61,800 nucleotides of DNA, taken from Treponema sp. JC4. GTDB taxonomy: Bacteria > Spirochaetota > Spirochaetia > Treponematales > Treponemataceae. The notes under the pieces are model-generated. The model saw only the letters and a program-made list of their open reading frames with translations, searched no databases and was not told the DNA's origin. Shown here piece after piece: positions 25,620 to 34,365 of the stretch. The position numbers and the translations under genes are program-made. Position 1 is the first letter of the stretch. The number at the start of each line of letters is the position of its first letter. The DNA is taken from assembly GCF_000260795.1 (NCBI RefSeq), contig NZ_AJGU01000013.1, positions 1-61,800 of the forward strand, read 5' to 3'.

Positions 25620-27551
25620 ATGGTATTTGAGGAAAACTACACTGTTGCAAAGATGATTAAGAATTCGGCTGAAAAGTGGCCTGAAATTCCTGCACAGTAT
25701 CGTCGCCTGAAAAACGGTGATTTTGAACCTATCACATACAGAACAATGTACCAGACCGGTCTTGATTTTGGTGCCGGACTCCTTGATTTGGGATTGAAGC
25801 GTACCGAGCCTATCGGTTTGATTTCTGATAACTGCCCGGAATGGCAGCAGGCTGATATCGGCGTTATTTCTATTGGTGCGGTTGATGTTCCACGCGGCTG
25901 TGACGCAACTTTAATCGACCTTGAACAGATTCTTGCAATCACTGAATGTAAATTCTGTATTGCCCAGAATAATTCTCAGGTAAAGAAAATCATGAGCCTT
26001 AAGGAAAAGCTTCCGGCTCTTAAAATTATTATCGCTCTTGAAGATGATATTAAGGATGAAGTTCGTGATGCCTGCAAGTCTGGCGAAGTTGAACTTTACA
26101 CCTTTACTCAGCTTGTAAACAGCGGTAAAAAATGGCGCGTTGAGCACAAGGATGAAATCGAAGCTGAAGTTGAAAAAGGTACAGGCGAAGATCTTGCTAC
26201 TATCATCTTTACTTCGGGAACAACAGGAACTCCAAAGGGTGTAATGCTCACTCACAAAAACTTCCTTGCCCAGCTTGATGAAATCCCAGAGCGAATTTAT
26301 ATCAACCCTGGTGACCGAGCCCTCAGCGTTCTGCCGGTATGGCACGTTTTCGAACGCGAAGTAGAATACGTAATTTTGATTCAGGGTGGAGCAATCTGCT
26401 ATTCAAAGCCAATCGGTTCAATTTTGCTGGCAGATTTCAAAAAGCTCAATCCTCACCTGCTTCCAGCCGTTCCCCGCGTTTTTGAAGCTGTTTACGACGG
26501 CGTTACTAAAAAAATGCGAAAAACCGGCGGACTGGTTCTTAAACTTTTCAATTTCTTCGTTGGCGTTGCAAAAATCCATAAGGCAATGCAGCGTAAAATG
26601 TTTAATCAGAATCCTTGCTTTACAGCTTACCGCCCGGTTCTCTGGTGGATTCTCTTCATCCTGCCTTGGAGCCTGATGTGGCCTCTTTACTGGCTGGGTG
26701 ATCTGCTGATTTTCCGCAAGATTAAGGTTATGCTTGGCTCTAACTTCCGCGTTGGTATTGCCGGCGGTGGAGCTTATCCTAAAAATATTGATGAATTCTT
26801 CTGGGCTATTGGTGTTGAGATTGTAGAAGGTTACGGTCTTACAGAAACAGCTCCAATCGTTGCAGTTCGTCCGATTGCGGCTCCAATTTACCGCACAATC
26901 GGTTCTCCAATCCGTGGAGTTCAGGCCCGCATTGTTGATATGGACGGTTATGTTCTTGAACGCGGTCAGCAGGGAATCCTTCAGATTAAGGGTCCAACTG
27001 TAATGAAAGGCTATTATAAACGCCCTGATTTGACAGAAAAAGTTATGACTGTTGACGGCTGGCTGGATACTGGCGACCTGGCAGTATTTACAATTCACAA
27101 TGAACTTCAGATTAAGGGACGTATTAAAGATACAATCGTTTTGCGCGGTGGAGAAAACCTTGAGCCTCTTCCAATCGAAATGAAGCTTTCTGAATCTCGC
27201 TTTATCAAGCAGGCAGTTGTTCTTGGTCAGGACAAGCGCTATCTTGCTGCCCTGATTCTTGTTGATGAAGATGAAATCAAGAATTACGCCGCAGAAAACG
27301 GAATCCAGTACGATACTTACGAAAATCTTCTTGCATCGAACGGAATCCAGTCCCTTTACGAAGGTGAAATTGCAAACCTTATCAGCTCAAAGAACGGATT
27401 TAAGATGTTCGAGCGTATCAACAAGTTCACTCTGATTACAAAACCATTTGAAGTTGGCGTTGAACTTTCTGCTAAGCAGGAAATCATGCGCTTCAGAATC
27501 AATGAGATTTACAAGAAAGAAATTGAAGCTATGTTTGTGGAAGAGGATTAA
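25620..27551 (+). CDS. Long-chain acyl-CoA synthetase (AMP-binding)
   Basis: A 643-aa adenylate-forming enzyme. Seen: P-loop-like FTSGTTGTPKG near residue 197, the YGLTETAP motif near 405, GWLDTGDL near 480, and the hinge plus catalytic-lysine region of the C-terminal domain. Length and a hydrophobic middle section (about 335-365) fit the FAA1/FadD-15-like long-chain acyl-CoA ligases common in spirochaetes, which activate exogenous fatty acids for lipid synthesis. GAGG lies 7 nt before ATG. A family-A palindromic repeat follows 30 bp after the stop. Confidence 0.9.
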   Translation: MVFEENYTVAKMIKNSAEKWPEIPAQYRRLKNGDFEPITYRTMYQTGLDFGAGLLDLGLKRTEPIGLISDNCPEWQQADIGVISIGAVDVPRGCDATLIDLEQILAITECKFCIAQNNSQVKKIMSLKEKLPALKIIIALEDDIKDEVRDACKSGEVELYTFTQLVNSGKKWRVEHKDEIEAEVEKGTGEDLATIIFTSGTTGTPKGVMLTHKNFLAQLDEIPERIYINPGDRALSVLPVWHVFEREVEYVILIQGGAICYSKPIGSILLADFKKLNPHLLPAVPRVFEAVYDGVTKKMRKTGGLVLKLFNFFVGVAKIHKAMQRKMFNQNPCFTAYRPVLWWILFILPWSLMWPLYWLGDLLIFRKIKVMLGSNFRVGIAGGGAYPKNIDEFFWAIGVEIVEGYGLTETAPIVAVRPIAAPIYRTIGSPIRGVQARIVDMDGYVLERGQQGILQIKGPTVMKGYYKRPDLTEKVMTVDGWLDTGDLAVFTIHNELQIKGRIKDTIVLRGGENLEPLPIEMKLSESRFIKQAVVLGQDKRYLAALILVDEDEIKNYAAENGIQYDTYENLLASNGIQSLYEGEIANLISSKNGFKMFERINKFTLITKPFEVGVELSAKQEIMRFRINEIYKKEIEAMFVEED

Positions 27552-27581
27552 AAATCTTTCATATTATAAATAGTTTCCCCT

Positions 27582-27735
27582 AAAATAATGGCTCCCGGTC
27601 ACAGAGCATGGTACAAAACCGCGCGATATCGCGCTACACGCTGATTGTTGCAAAGAAACCATTGAATTGACCGCTCATGCGGTCGCAACAATCAGAGTGT
27701 TTTTGCCCCATGCTCTGTTCCCTCGCGCCAGTTTT
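27582..27735. repeat. Long palindromic repeat, family A copy 2 (inverted)
   Basis: 154 bp, opposite orientation to 15261-15416. Shares GCGCGATATCGCGCTACACGCTGA and the GACCGC / GCGGTC hairpin. The middle stem has changed to TGATTGTTG / CAACAATCA and the outer stem to CAGAGCATGG / CCATGCTCTG, both still perfectly paired. Lies between the acyl-CoA ligase and arginase genes. Confidence 0.85.
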
Positions 27736-27764
27736 ACCTAAATATTTTCTAACTGGAGTTTTTT

Positions 27765-28673
27765 ATGAACGTTCATATTCTAGAAATGCCGCTGGACTTT
27801 GGTGCCAGCCGCCATGGTTCTGATATGGGACCTTCGGCAATCCGCTTAGCCGGAATTAAAGAAAAAATTGAAAGCCTGGGACACAAAACTTTTGAACATT
27901 CTTCAATTTTTCAGGTAACAACTCAGGAATACGAAAAAATCGGAAATCCTAAGGCAAAATACCTTGAACCAATCACAAAAGCCTGCACAAACCTTGCTGC
28001 CCTTGTAGAAGAAATAGCTGATAAAGGCGATTTCCCACTTACAATCGGAGGCGACCACTCCATTGCGCTGGGCTCAATTGCAGGACTTTCAGCCAGTGCC
28101 AAAAAACAGGGCAAAAGGCTGGGAATCCTCTACGTTGATGCCCACGGCGATTTCAACACTACAGAAACAACCCCAAGCGGCAACATCCACGGAGAATGTC
28201 TTGCAGCGTCGGCAGGCTATGGAATCCCGGAACTTACAAACCTCTACTATGACGGACAAAAGGTTGACCCTAAAAACATCTGCTTTGTTGGTCAGCGTGA
28301 TTTGGACGAAGGCGAAAAAAAGCTGATGAAAGAAGCCGGTGTTACAGTCTTCACAATGAGTGACATCGAGCGTCAGGGCTTTTCTGCAATCCTCAAGCAG
28401 ATTGTATGCTTCTTCCGCTCCCGCGTAGATATAATTCACGTCAGCTTTGACATGGATGTTCTTGACCCTATGTTTGCCCCGGGAACCGGTATTCCTCTTC
28501 CAGGCGGACTCACAAACCGCGAAGCCCTGCTTTTGATGGAAGAAATGGCCGCTACTAATATGGTAAAATCTGCAGAAATTGTCGAAGTAAACCCGATTCT
28601 TGATATAAGAAACCAGACAGCAATTCTTGCTGTAAGCCTAGCCGCAAGAATTCTTGGCGAAACCTTGTATTAA
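27765..28673 (+). CDS. Arginase
   Basis: A 302-aa ureohydrolase making ornithine and urea from arginine. The Mn2+ ligands are visible in GGDHSIA (about residue 94), DAHGDFN (about 124) and SFDMDVLDP (about 227); the SGNIHGE loop (about 139) is typical of arginase rather than agmatinase. Ordinary length. GGAG precedes ATG. Followed by a strong terminator. Ornithine could feed polyamines; a PotD-type binding protein is encoded further on but is not linked. Confidence 0.93.
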   Translation: MNVHILEMPLDFGASRHGSDMGPSAIRLAGIKEKIESLGHKTFEHSSIFQVTTQEYEKIGNPKAKYLEPITKACTNLAALVEEIADKGDFPLTIGGDHSIALGSIAGLSASAKKQGKRLGILYVDAHGDFNTTETTPSGNIHGECLAASAGYGIPELTNLYYDGQKVDPKNICFVGQRDLDEGEKKLMKEAGVTVFTMSDIERQGFSAILKQIVCFFRSRVDIIHVSFDMDVLDPMFAPGTGIPLPGGLTNREALLLMEEMAATNMVKSAEIVEVNPILDIRNQTAILAVSLAARILGETLY

Positions 28674-28677
28674 AAAG

Positions 28678-28714
28678 AAAAAGCATACGACTAAAAGGCC
28701 GTATGCTTTTTTTT
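28678..28714. terminator. Terminator shared by arginase and the convergent lipoprotein gene
   Basis: Stem AAAGCATACG / CGTATGCTTT with a 10-nt loop, flanked by A-rich and T-rich tracts, so it can work on both strands. Confidence 0.85.
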
Positions 28715-29606
28715 ATTTTTCCTGCCACTGCTTAAAATAAGGTGCAAAATCCGGGTTTTCTTCTACGAATTTCTGGGCAGCAATCAGATAGTCTTCCCAG
28801 CTGGAATAGAAAAGCTTGATTACGCCGGGAAAGCTGGTGAAATCACCTGGAACTACATAGCGGTAGTTGATGTTTTTTTCTATAAAAAGCTTCTGAATTT
28901 CTGTAACATTATGCATCAAAATATAGGCAATAAAGGTTGAGCAGACGAATTTTTTAGGTGTTCGCTTGGGATTCAAATCTTTATAGATGTTATAGCTTTT
29001 TTTTGTGAGTTTTGGGCTTCCGAATCCCTGATTTTTTTTCAGAGTAAAGAATTTTCTTTTGATGTTATAGCAGGTATAGGGGAAATTCTGCATAACAGAA
29101 TATTTTACGGTTACATTATCTAAAAAAAACTGAACCATTTCCAGCGAAGCCTGATACTCTGAACGCGGAACTTTCATTGCGTAAACCCATAGCTCAGATG
29201 AAACAGGGTCGCATTTTCTCATATACGGATTGTTTGAAAGGTCTGTGCAGATTTCAAGTTTTAGCTGCTGTTTTCCGCCCAGGGTAACTCCGTAAAAATC
29301 ATCATTCAAATCAAAACCTATTGCGGCGTGGCTAACAAAAATATCGCTGAGGTTTGTTGTACTGATTCCGAATTTCAAGAGGTTTGTAACGTTGAGCGGA
29401 CTTGAATAGCAGGGGTTGTAAAGTCGGAAAAAAATATAGGCCTCATCTTCAGTTGCGGCAAGTTCCGGCGCTTCTATTGTAACTTTTTCTTTGTAATCAT
29501 CAAAAATCTGAACCGTGCGGGTTGTACGACAGCCGTAAGCAAGAAAAACGAAGAGGGCAAGAATTGATATTCTAAAAAATTTTTTGATTTTCTCCGAGTC
29601 AAACAT
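28713..29606 (-). CDS. Lipoprotein with permuted papain-like (NlpC/P60, YiiX-type) motifs
   Basis: 297 aa. Lipoprotein signal with lipobox LAYGC near residue 26. A His in VSHAAIGFD near residue 92 comes before a Cys in FVCSTFIAYIL near 219; the order His then Cys is that of circularly permuted NlpC/P60-type cysteine peptidases and amidases (YiiX/YebB group). If active it would cleave an amide in peptidoglycan, lipid or protein at the cell surface. The rest is not recognised. A family call from motif order alone is tentative. Convergent with arginase, divergent from the patatin gene. Confidence 0.55.
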   Translation of the reverse strand: MFDSEKIKKFFRISILALFVFLAYGCRTTRTVQIFDDYKEKVTIEAPELAATEDEAYIFFRLYNPCYSSPLNVTNLLKFGISTTNLSDIFVSHAAIGFDLNDDFYGVTLGGKQQLKLEICTDLSNNPYMRKCDPVSSELWVYAMKVPRSEYQASLEMVQFFLDNVTVKYSVMQNFPYTCYNIKRKFFTLKKNQGFGSPKLTKKSYNIYKDLNPKRTPKKFVCSTFIAYILMHNVTEIQKLFIEKNINYRYVVPGDFTSFPGVIKLFYSSWEDYLIAAQKFVEENPDFAPYFKQWQEK

Positions 29607-29686
29607 AACGTTCTGATATTATGCTCATTTTTAAGGTAAATTTCAATTAAGGGGCAAATTTGAAAAAAGCGTGTTATTATAGAAGA

Positions 29687-32116
29687 ATGAAAAAATCTAT
29701 TCTTTTATCGATAGCTTGCTTTTTTGTTCTGGCTGATTTGTTTTGCGGGCCTCATATTGCTGATGAAAAATTGCCTGCGGGTCCCAAGCCTGAGGGACGT
29801 CCTTCTGTTGCCCTGGTTCTTGCGGGCGGGGGTGCTAAGGGCTTTGCCCATCTTCCGGTAATTGAACTTATCGAAGAGCTTGATATCCCGATTGATATGG
29901 TGGTTGGAACGAGTATCGGCTCTATTATAGGCGGCCTTTATTCTGCGGGTTATACTCCTCAGCAAATTGATAAAACTTTTCAGAATGTTGACTGGTCGCC
30001 GATTTTTTCTGATGTTGCTTATTCACCTTATGAGCGTACTCTAAAGGAGCACAGCCTTTATAATTATCTGCTTTCCCTTAATCTTGGTCTTGATTTTTCC
30101 CTTAAACTGGGAAAAGGCCTTTCAAACGGACAGAAAATCTATGAAATGATAAAAGAGCGGGTTATCAAATATCCTTCTGATATGGATTTTAATAAATTTC
30201 CCCTTCCTTTCCGTGCCGTCACCACCGATATGCTTACCGGCGAGGCTCTGGTTTATGATGAAGGTGATATTGCGGAAGCAATCCGTGCAAGTATGAGTAT
30301 TCCTTCAGTTTTTGAACCTATGGAAATTGACGGAAAATACTGCATTGACGGCGGCGTTCGTTACAATCTTGCAATTAATGTTGCCAAAAATATGGGCTAC
30401 GACATCATCATTGCGATTGATATTTCGCAAAAACCTCGTGATAATCCAGATACTTTTACGGCAAATCCGGGCGTTGCAATGCTGGAAACAATTACGATTG
30501 CCCAGTACACGGCGACAAAGGCTATGTATGAATATGCTGATTTGATAATTACGCCGGAAGTCGGAAAATACGGAACTATGGATTTTAAAAAATCTTCTGT
30601 GATTTATGAGGAAGGAAAAAAAGCCGTAGAACAGTATAAGGCCGACCTGGAACAATTGCGCAAAAAAATCTATCCAAAGGATTATGATTCAAATGGAAAT
30701 AGGATTTCAAAAGAAGGCCTCTCCAAAAAGCATTTCCGCTATGATGTAAAACCAAATCTAGTGATTAATTCTGTTGAGGCAGAAGGCCTGCTACCAGCTG
30801 ATAAAAAATATCTGGATAAGGAAAGTAAGGCTGTTCTTGGAAAGCAGTTTACTCCGGAAGTTTTTACCAGTTTTATGGAAAATATCAAGCTTACCGGTAA
30901 CTATAAGAATATAAAGGCGCGGGTTTTTGAAGGTGAAAATGGCTCTAAGCTTCTTTTGAAAATGAAGCAGGAAGAGGCAAAAAGTACAAAAATCTGTGCT
31001 GACATTGATTTTACCCAGATTGTTTCGACCAGAACCACTGCCATGCTGGATTTTATTCTGGGACTTCAATTCCGCGGACTTACGGGGCGGGGTTCTGTTA
31101 TTTCTTTCCGGGGAAAAACGATAAATGATTACGGTGCTGACCTTTATTACCTTCAGCCGATAAATACCAATCTTTTTGCTGATTTAGACCTGAATGTGGA
31201 GGATACCCGCTATCCTCAGCTGCCTTTTGATTTTAAATCTAATGATTATTCTGAAAATTCTTCCTATAAAACTTTTAATGCCTGGGCTTCAGTTGGTTCC
31301 CGAACAGATTTAGGCCATACTGTAAAGCTTGGCGGATATTTTAAGCGTTATTCAACCGACTCTTTGTTTGGAATAGACTATTTTGATGATAAATTAAGTG
31401 AAGATGTCAGGGAGGAGGCAAAAAGACGAGGTCTGTCTCCGGCGGAAGTATTAGATGACGTGCTTGAACTGACTACAACGGCAAACAGTATGGGATTTTT
31501 CTTAAATTATGAAATATTCAATCTTGATTCCATGGTTTTTCCTAAAAAAGGCTTTTATTTTGATTTTAATGGCCGTTACTCATTTCCCTTTAAAGACGGC
31601 TGGGAAGTTCAGAAGAGACTGCTGATTTTAAGTGCGGAAGGAAAAGCTGTAATTCCAATGGGCCCTCATATGTCTTTGAGTACTTCGGCACTTTTGGGAA
31701 CTGACGTTTTGAGAAATCTTTCTGATTCAAGATATGCCATGCTGACAGAAGGCTTTACCAATTTCAACAGGATTTACTATCCGCAGATTTGCAGTCCTAA
31801 TGTTTATGGAAGCAATGTTCTTGCAGGCTCCCTTATGCTGCAACTTATGCCTTTTCAGCAGCTTACAATTCTTGGCGGAGATTTATTGTTTACTCTGAAC
31901 GGGACTTTTGGAAGCATAACTCAGGATTTTACAAAGCTGATTCCAACTGATTTTGATAACTGCAGCAGTCATTATTTTCTCTGGTCTTGCAGCGGTGGAA
32001 TGGCTTTGAAGGTAAAGGCTTCCTACAGTATTTATATGAGAGTTGGTGCGGGAACAACCTTGCAGAAGACTGTTGCGCCATTTTTCTCTCTTGATGTAGG
32101 TTCAATCAGTTTCTAG
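29687..32116 (+). CDS. Patatin-like phospholipase with outer-membrane barrel (PlpD/type Vd-like)
   Basis: About 809 aa. Signal peptide, then a patatin domain with oxyanion GGGAKG (about residue 48), nucleophile GTSIGS (about 79) and DGG (about 226), forming a Ser-Asp dyad acyl hydrolase. A POTRA-like module (about 360-430) and a BamA/TamA-type 16-strand barrel follow, ending in SISF. This domain order is that of PlpD-like type Vd autotransporters. ATG 29687 is chosen because a TATTAT -10 box lies exactly 6 nt before it, as at other genes here. A TTG at 29660 with AAGGGG upstream is the alternative. Confidence 0.85.
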   Translation: MKKSILLSIACFFVLADLFCGPHIADEKLPAGPKPEGRPSVALVLAGGGAKGFAHLPVIELIEELDIPIDMVVGTSIGSIIGGLYSAGYTPQQIDKTFQNVDWSPIFSDVAYSPYERTLKEHSLYNYLLSLNLGLDFSLKLGKGLSNGQKIYEMIKERVIKYPSDMDFNKFPLPFRAVTTDMLTGEALVYDEGDIAEAIRASMSIPSVFEPMEIDGKYCIDGGVRYNLAINVAKNMGYDIIIAIDISQKPRDNPDTFTANPGVAMLETITIAQYTATKAMYEYADLIITPEVGKYGTMDFKKSSVIYEEGKKAVEQYKADLEQLRKKIYPKDYDSNGNRISKEGLSKKHFRYDVKPNLVINSVEAEGLLPADKKYLDKESKAVLGKQFTPEVFTSFMENIKLTGNYKNIKARVFEGENGSKLLLKMKQEEAKSTKICADIDFTQIVSTRTTAMLDFILGLQFRGLTGRGSVISFRGKTINDYGADLYYLQPINTNLFADLDLNVEDTRYPQLPFDFKSNDYSENSSYKTFNAWASVGSRTDLGHTVKLGGYFKRYSTDSLFGIDYFDDKLSEDVREEAKRRGLSPAEVLDDVLELTTTANSMGFFLNYEIFNLDSMVFPKKGFYFDFNGRYSFPFKDGWEVQKRLLILSAEGKAVIPMGPHMSLSTSALLGTDVLRNLSDSRYAMLTEGFTNFNRIYYPQICSPNVYGSNVLAGSLMLQLMPFQQLTILGGDLLFTLNGTFGSITQDFTKLIPTDFDNCSSHYFLWSCSGGMALKVKASYSIYMRVGAGTTLQKTVAPFFSLDVGSISF

Positions 32117-32134
32117 GTAAGGGTGATAAAAATA

Positions 32135-32167
32135 TTGTAAACTTATTTATAAAATACAGGTTTACAA
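32135..32167. promoter_or_regulatory. BirA-type biotin operator
   Basis: Inverted repeat TTGTAAAC (32135-32142), 17-bp spacer, GTTTACAA (32160-32167), a close match to the known BirA operator (TTGTAAACC-N15/16-GGTTTACAA). It overlaps the -35 element of bioY, so biotinyl-5'-AMP-bound BirA should repress the biotin transporter operon. A BirA with an N-terminal helix-turn-helix is encoded at 37533-38648. Confidence 0.88.
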
Positions 32168-32189
32168 TCTTTTTAATTTGCGATAAATT
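32161..32189 (+). promoter_or_regulatory. bioY promoter
   Basis: TTTACA (32161-32166), 17 bp, TAAATT (32184-32189). The start codon lies 9 nt after the -10 box, so the 5' leader is at most a few nucleotides. Confidence 0.6.
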
Positions 32190-32198
32190 CGCATTATT

Positions 32199-32789
32199 AT
32201 GAAAAGAAAAAGTTTACTTCCTGCTTTTATTGCTTTGTTTGCGGCAGTGATTTGTGTTGGCTGCTTTATTATGATTCCTCTTGGACCTGTTCCAATCGTA
32301 CTTCAGAATGCCCTTTGCATTTTGACAGCGGTTCTTCTTGGCGGTCTTTTTGCCGGCGCTCCTGTAGCTTTATTTTTGCTGGCAGGTTTAATCGGCCTTC
32401 CGGTTTATTCTGGTGGTAGCAGCGGAATCGGGGTCTGGATGGGACCAACCGGCGGATTTTTGCTGGGCTATCTCCTTGGCGCAATTGTTTCCGGTTTAAT
32501 TGCAGGAAAACCTTCTGTTACAGATAAAAAAATCACTTTGGGACTGGCTCTGCGGGTTTCGCTTGCTATGATTGCCGGTATGGTGATTTTGTACATTCCT
32601 GGTGTAATTCATTTTGCAAAATGGGCTGTCGGCGGCGGACGGGTTCCTGCTGAAAAATCAGTTATGGCTTATACAATGGCGGCCTGTGTTATTCCATATA
32701 TTCCGGGTGATATCATTAAGCTTGTGATTACAATTCCTGTGGCGCTGAAAATCCGCCCTGTTATTGCCCAGTATCTTTACGCTGATTAA
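32199..32789 (+). CDS. bioY: Biotin transporter substrate-binding subunit BioY
   Basis: 196 aa, about six membrane helices, with the BioY signatures PLGPVPIVLQ, GLPVYSGG and MGPTGGFLLGY. It is the S component of an ECF transporter that captures biotin. It is the first gene of bioY-bioM-bioN; bioM starts 11 nt after its stop. No Shine-Dalgarno is visible, in keeping with a near-leaderless mRNA. Regulation by BirA is expected from the operator overlapping the promoter. Confidence 0.95.
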   Translation: MKRKSLLPAFIALFAAVICVGCFIMIPLGPVPIVLQNALCILTAVLLGGLFAGAPVALFLLAGLIGLPVYSGGSSGIGVWMGPTGGFLLGYLLGAIVSGLIAGKPSVTDKKITLGLALRVSLAMIAGMVILYIPGVIHFAKWAVGGGRVPAEKSVMAYTMAACVIPYIPGDIIKLVITIPVALKIRPVIAQYLYAD

Positions 32790-32799
32790 AATAGGTTTT

Positions 32800-33519
32800 A
32801 TGGAAAAATTATCGGTAAAAAACATCTGCAAAGGCTTTAATACTCTGAATGGACGCCGGGAAGTTCTTAAAAATGTCAGCTTTGAGCTGGAGAAGGGAAC
32901 TTTTACCGTAATCGGCGGGGAAAACGGCAGCGGAAAAAGCCTTTTGATGTCGATTATCGCGGGGCTGGAAACTGCTGATTCCGGTAACGTAGAAAGCTTT
33001 GGCCGGGCCGGGCTTGTTTTTCAGGAGGCAGAAACTCAGATTTTAGGTGAAACTCCCGAAGAAGATATTGCTTTTGGACCGAAAAATCTTGGCTGGAGCC
33101 GGGAGCGGATAAAAGCCGCCGTAGCCGATGCCCTTGAGAAAACCGGTCTTACCGCCAAAAAAGATTTTCCTGCCCGCTTTTTGTCCGGCGGTGAAAAACG
33201 TCGTCTTGCGGTTGCCTGCATGCTGGCCATGGATTTACCCCTGATAATTCTGGATGAGCCATACGCCAATCTTGATTTTGGTGGCGTTCGTCAGGTCAAC
33301 GCTCTTCTGCGTGATCTGAAGGCTCAGAAAAAAACGATAATTCTTCTTACCCACGAAATTGAAAAATGCCTGGCTCTTGCCGACCGTTTTATCGTACTTT
33401 TCCGCGGCGAAAAGGTTTTTGATGGGACGCCTGAGGAGATAGTTGGAACTGATGTTGAGCAGTGGAACATACGTAATCCGTTTAATTCCTATAAAAAGGT
33501 AACGGATTTATTATGGTAG
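32800..33519 (+). CDS. bioM: ECF-transporter ATPase (BioM/CbiO-like)
   Basis: About 239 aa from ATG 32800; an upstream in-frame extension into bioY is rejected. ABC ATPase with Walker A GGENGSGKS (about residue 40), Q-loop FQEAETQILG, signature LSGGEKRR, Walker B LIILDEPYANLDFGG and the switch His in LLTHEIEK. The QILGETP-like groove and genomic order identify it as the energising subunit of the biotin ECF transporter. A 40-bp palindromic-repeat remnant separates it from bioN. Confidence 0.92.
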   Translation: MEKLSVKNICKGFNTLNGRREVLKNVSFELEKGTFTVIGGENGSGKSLLMSIIAGLETADSGNVESFGRAGLVFQEAETQILGETPEEDIAFGPKNLGWSRERIKAAVADALEKTGLTAKKDFPARFLSGGEKRRLAVACMLAMDLPLIILDEPYANLDFGGVRQVNALLRDLKAQKKTIILLTHEIEKCLALADRFIVLFRGEKVFDGTPEEIVGTDVEQWNIRNPFNSYKKVTDLLW

Positions 33520-33522
33520 ACA

Positions 33523-33562
33523 TAACTGGCGCGAGGGCGTTACACGACCGGGAGCCATTGTA
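33523..33562. repeat. Family A repeat remnant (both ends, centre deleted)
   Basis: AACTGGCGCGAGGG joined to ACGACCGGGAGCCATTGT: the left end of family A fused directly to its right end. It looks like an internal-deletion relic inside the bioM-bioN gap and should still form a short hairpin. Confidence 0.6.
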
Positions 33563-33572
33563 AGGATATACA

Positions 33573-34295
33573 ATGATTAAAACAGGTAAAAACAGTCTTG
33601 CCTTCTCTTACAAAGCGGGAAATAGCCCGCTGCACAAAATGCCTGCCTGGCTCAAAATCCTTTTGATTCCAGCCCTGAATATTCTGATTTTTAATCTGCC
33701 TCTCCAGTTTGCGCTTGCTTTTATTCTGCTTCAGGCAATCCTGGCCTTTGCCCTGCATTTTACCCCTCGCGAGCTCTTTGCCGATTTACGTCCAGTTTTA
33801 TATTACGCAGTGATTTTGTACGCTACAAGCTTCATTGCTACCTTTTTTGCCGCCTGTCAGGGGGGCCTTGCAAACCCGCAGACCACGACTTTTACGTTAG
33901 TTGACAGCCTAAAACTCTCTTTATCATCATCCTTCAAAAATACCTCAACTATCAGAATGCTTGTAAAACTTTTCTGTATCCTGCAGTCGGCATCAATCCT
34001 CTTCAAAACTTCTACCACCCTGCAAATCCGCGAAGGACTAGGGGCAATTGAAAGTGCCGTACGAAAAATTCTTCCGGTATCAAAGAAAAACCGCTTTACC
34101 CCTACAGCCTCGCTTTTCATCTGTTTTATCCCAATGGTTTACAAAAACTGGGAGCTTTCCAGAAGAGCCTGGCTTGCACGCGGAGGAAAAAGCGGTATCA
34201 AAATGCTTAAGGCAATTTTTCCCGTTTTTTTGAGTGTGGGAATCAAACAGGCCTACAACGCAGCCCGGGCACTTGCAGTAAGAAGTCATGAATAG
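33573..34295 (+). CDS. bioN: ECF-transporter transmembrane subunit (BioN/EcfT)
   Basis: 240 aa, with hydrophobic helices at about 28-75, 85-110 and a C-terminal group, and the Arg-containing coupling motifs of EcfT (AWLARGGKS near residue 196 and ARALAVRS at the C-terminus) that contact the ATPases. Together with BioY and BioM it completes a dedicated biotin transporter. AAGGA precedes ATG 33573. Confidence 0.9.
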   Translation: MIKTGKNSLAFSYKAGNSPLHKMPAWLKILLIPALNILIFNLPLQFALAFILLQAILAFALHFTPRELFADLRPVLYYAVILYATSFIATFFAACQGGLANPQTTTFTLVDSLKLSLSSSFKNTSTIRMLVKLFCILQSASILFKTSTTLQIREGLGAIESAVRKILPVSKKNRFTPTASLFICFIPMVYKNWELSRRAWLARGGKSGIKMLKAIFPVFLSVGIKQAYNAARALAVRSHE

Positions 34296-34365
34296 TTAAA
34301 AACATTATTCTAACAGAACGTTTTTTTCGTGCATTTTTCAATTCCTGTGTTATCCTTTAACATAT

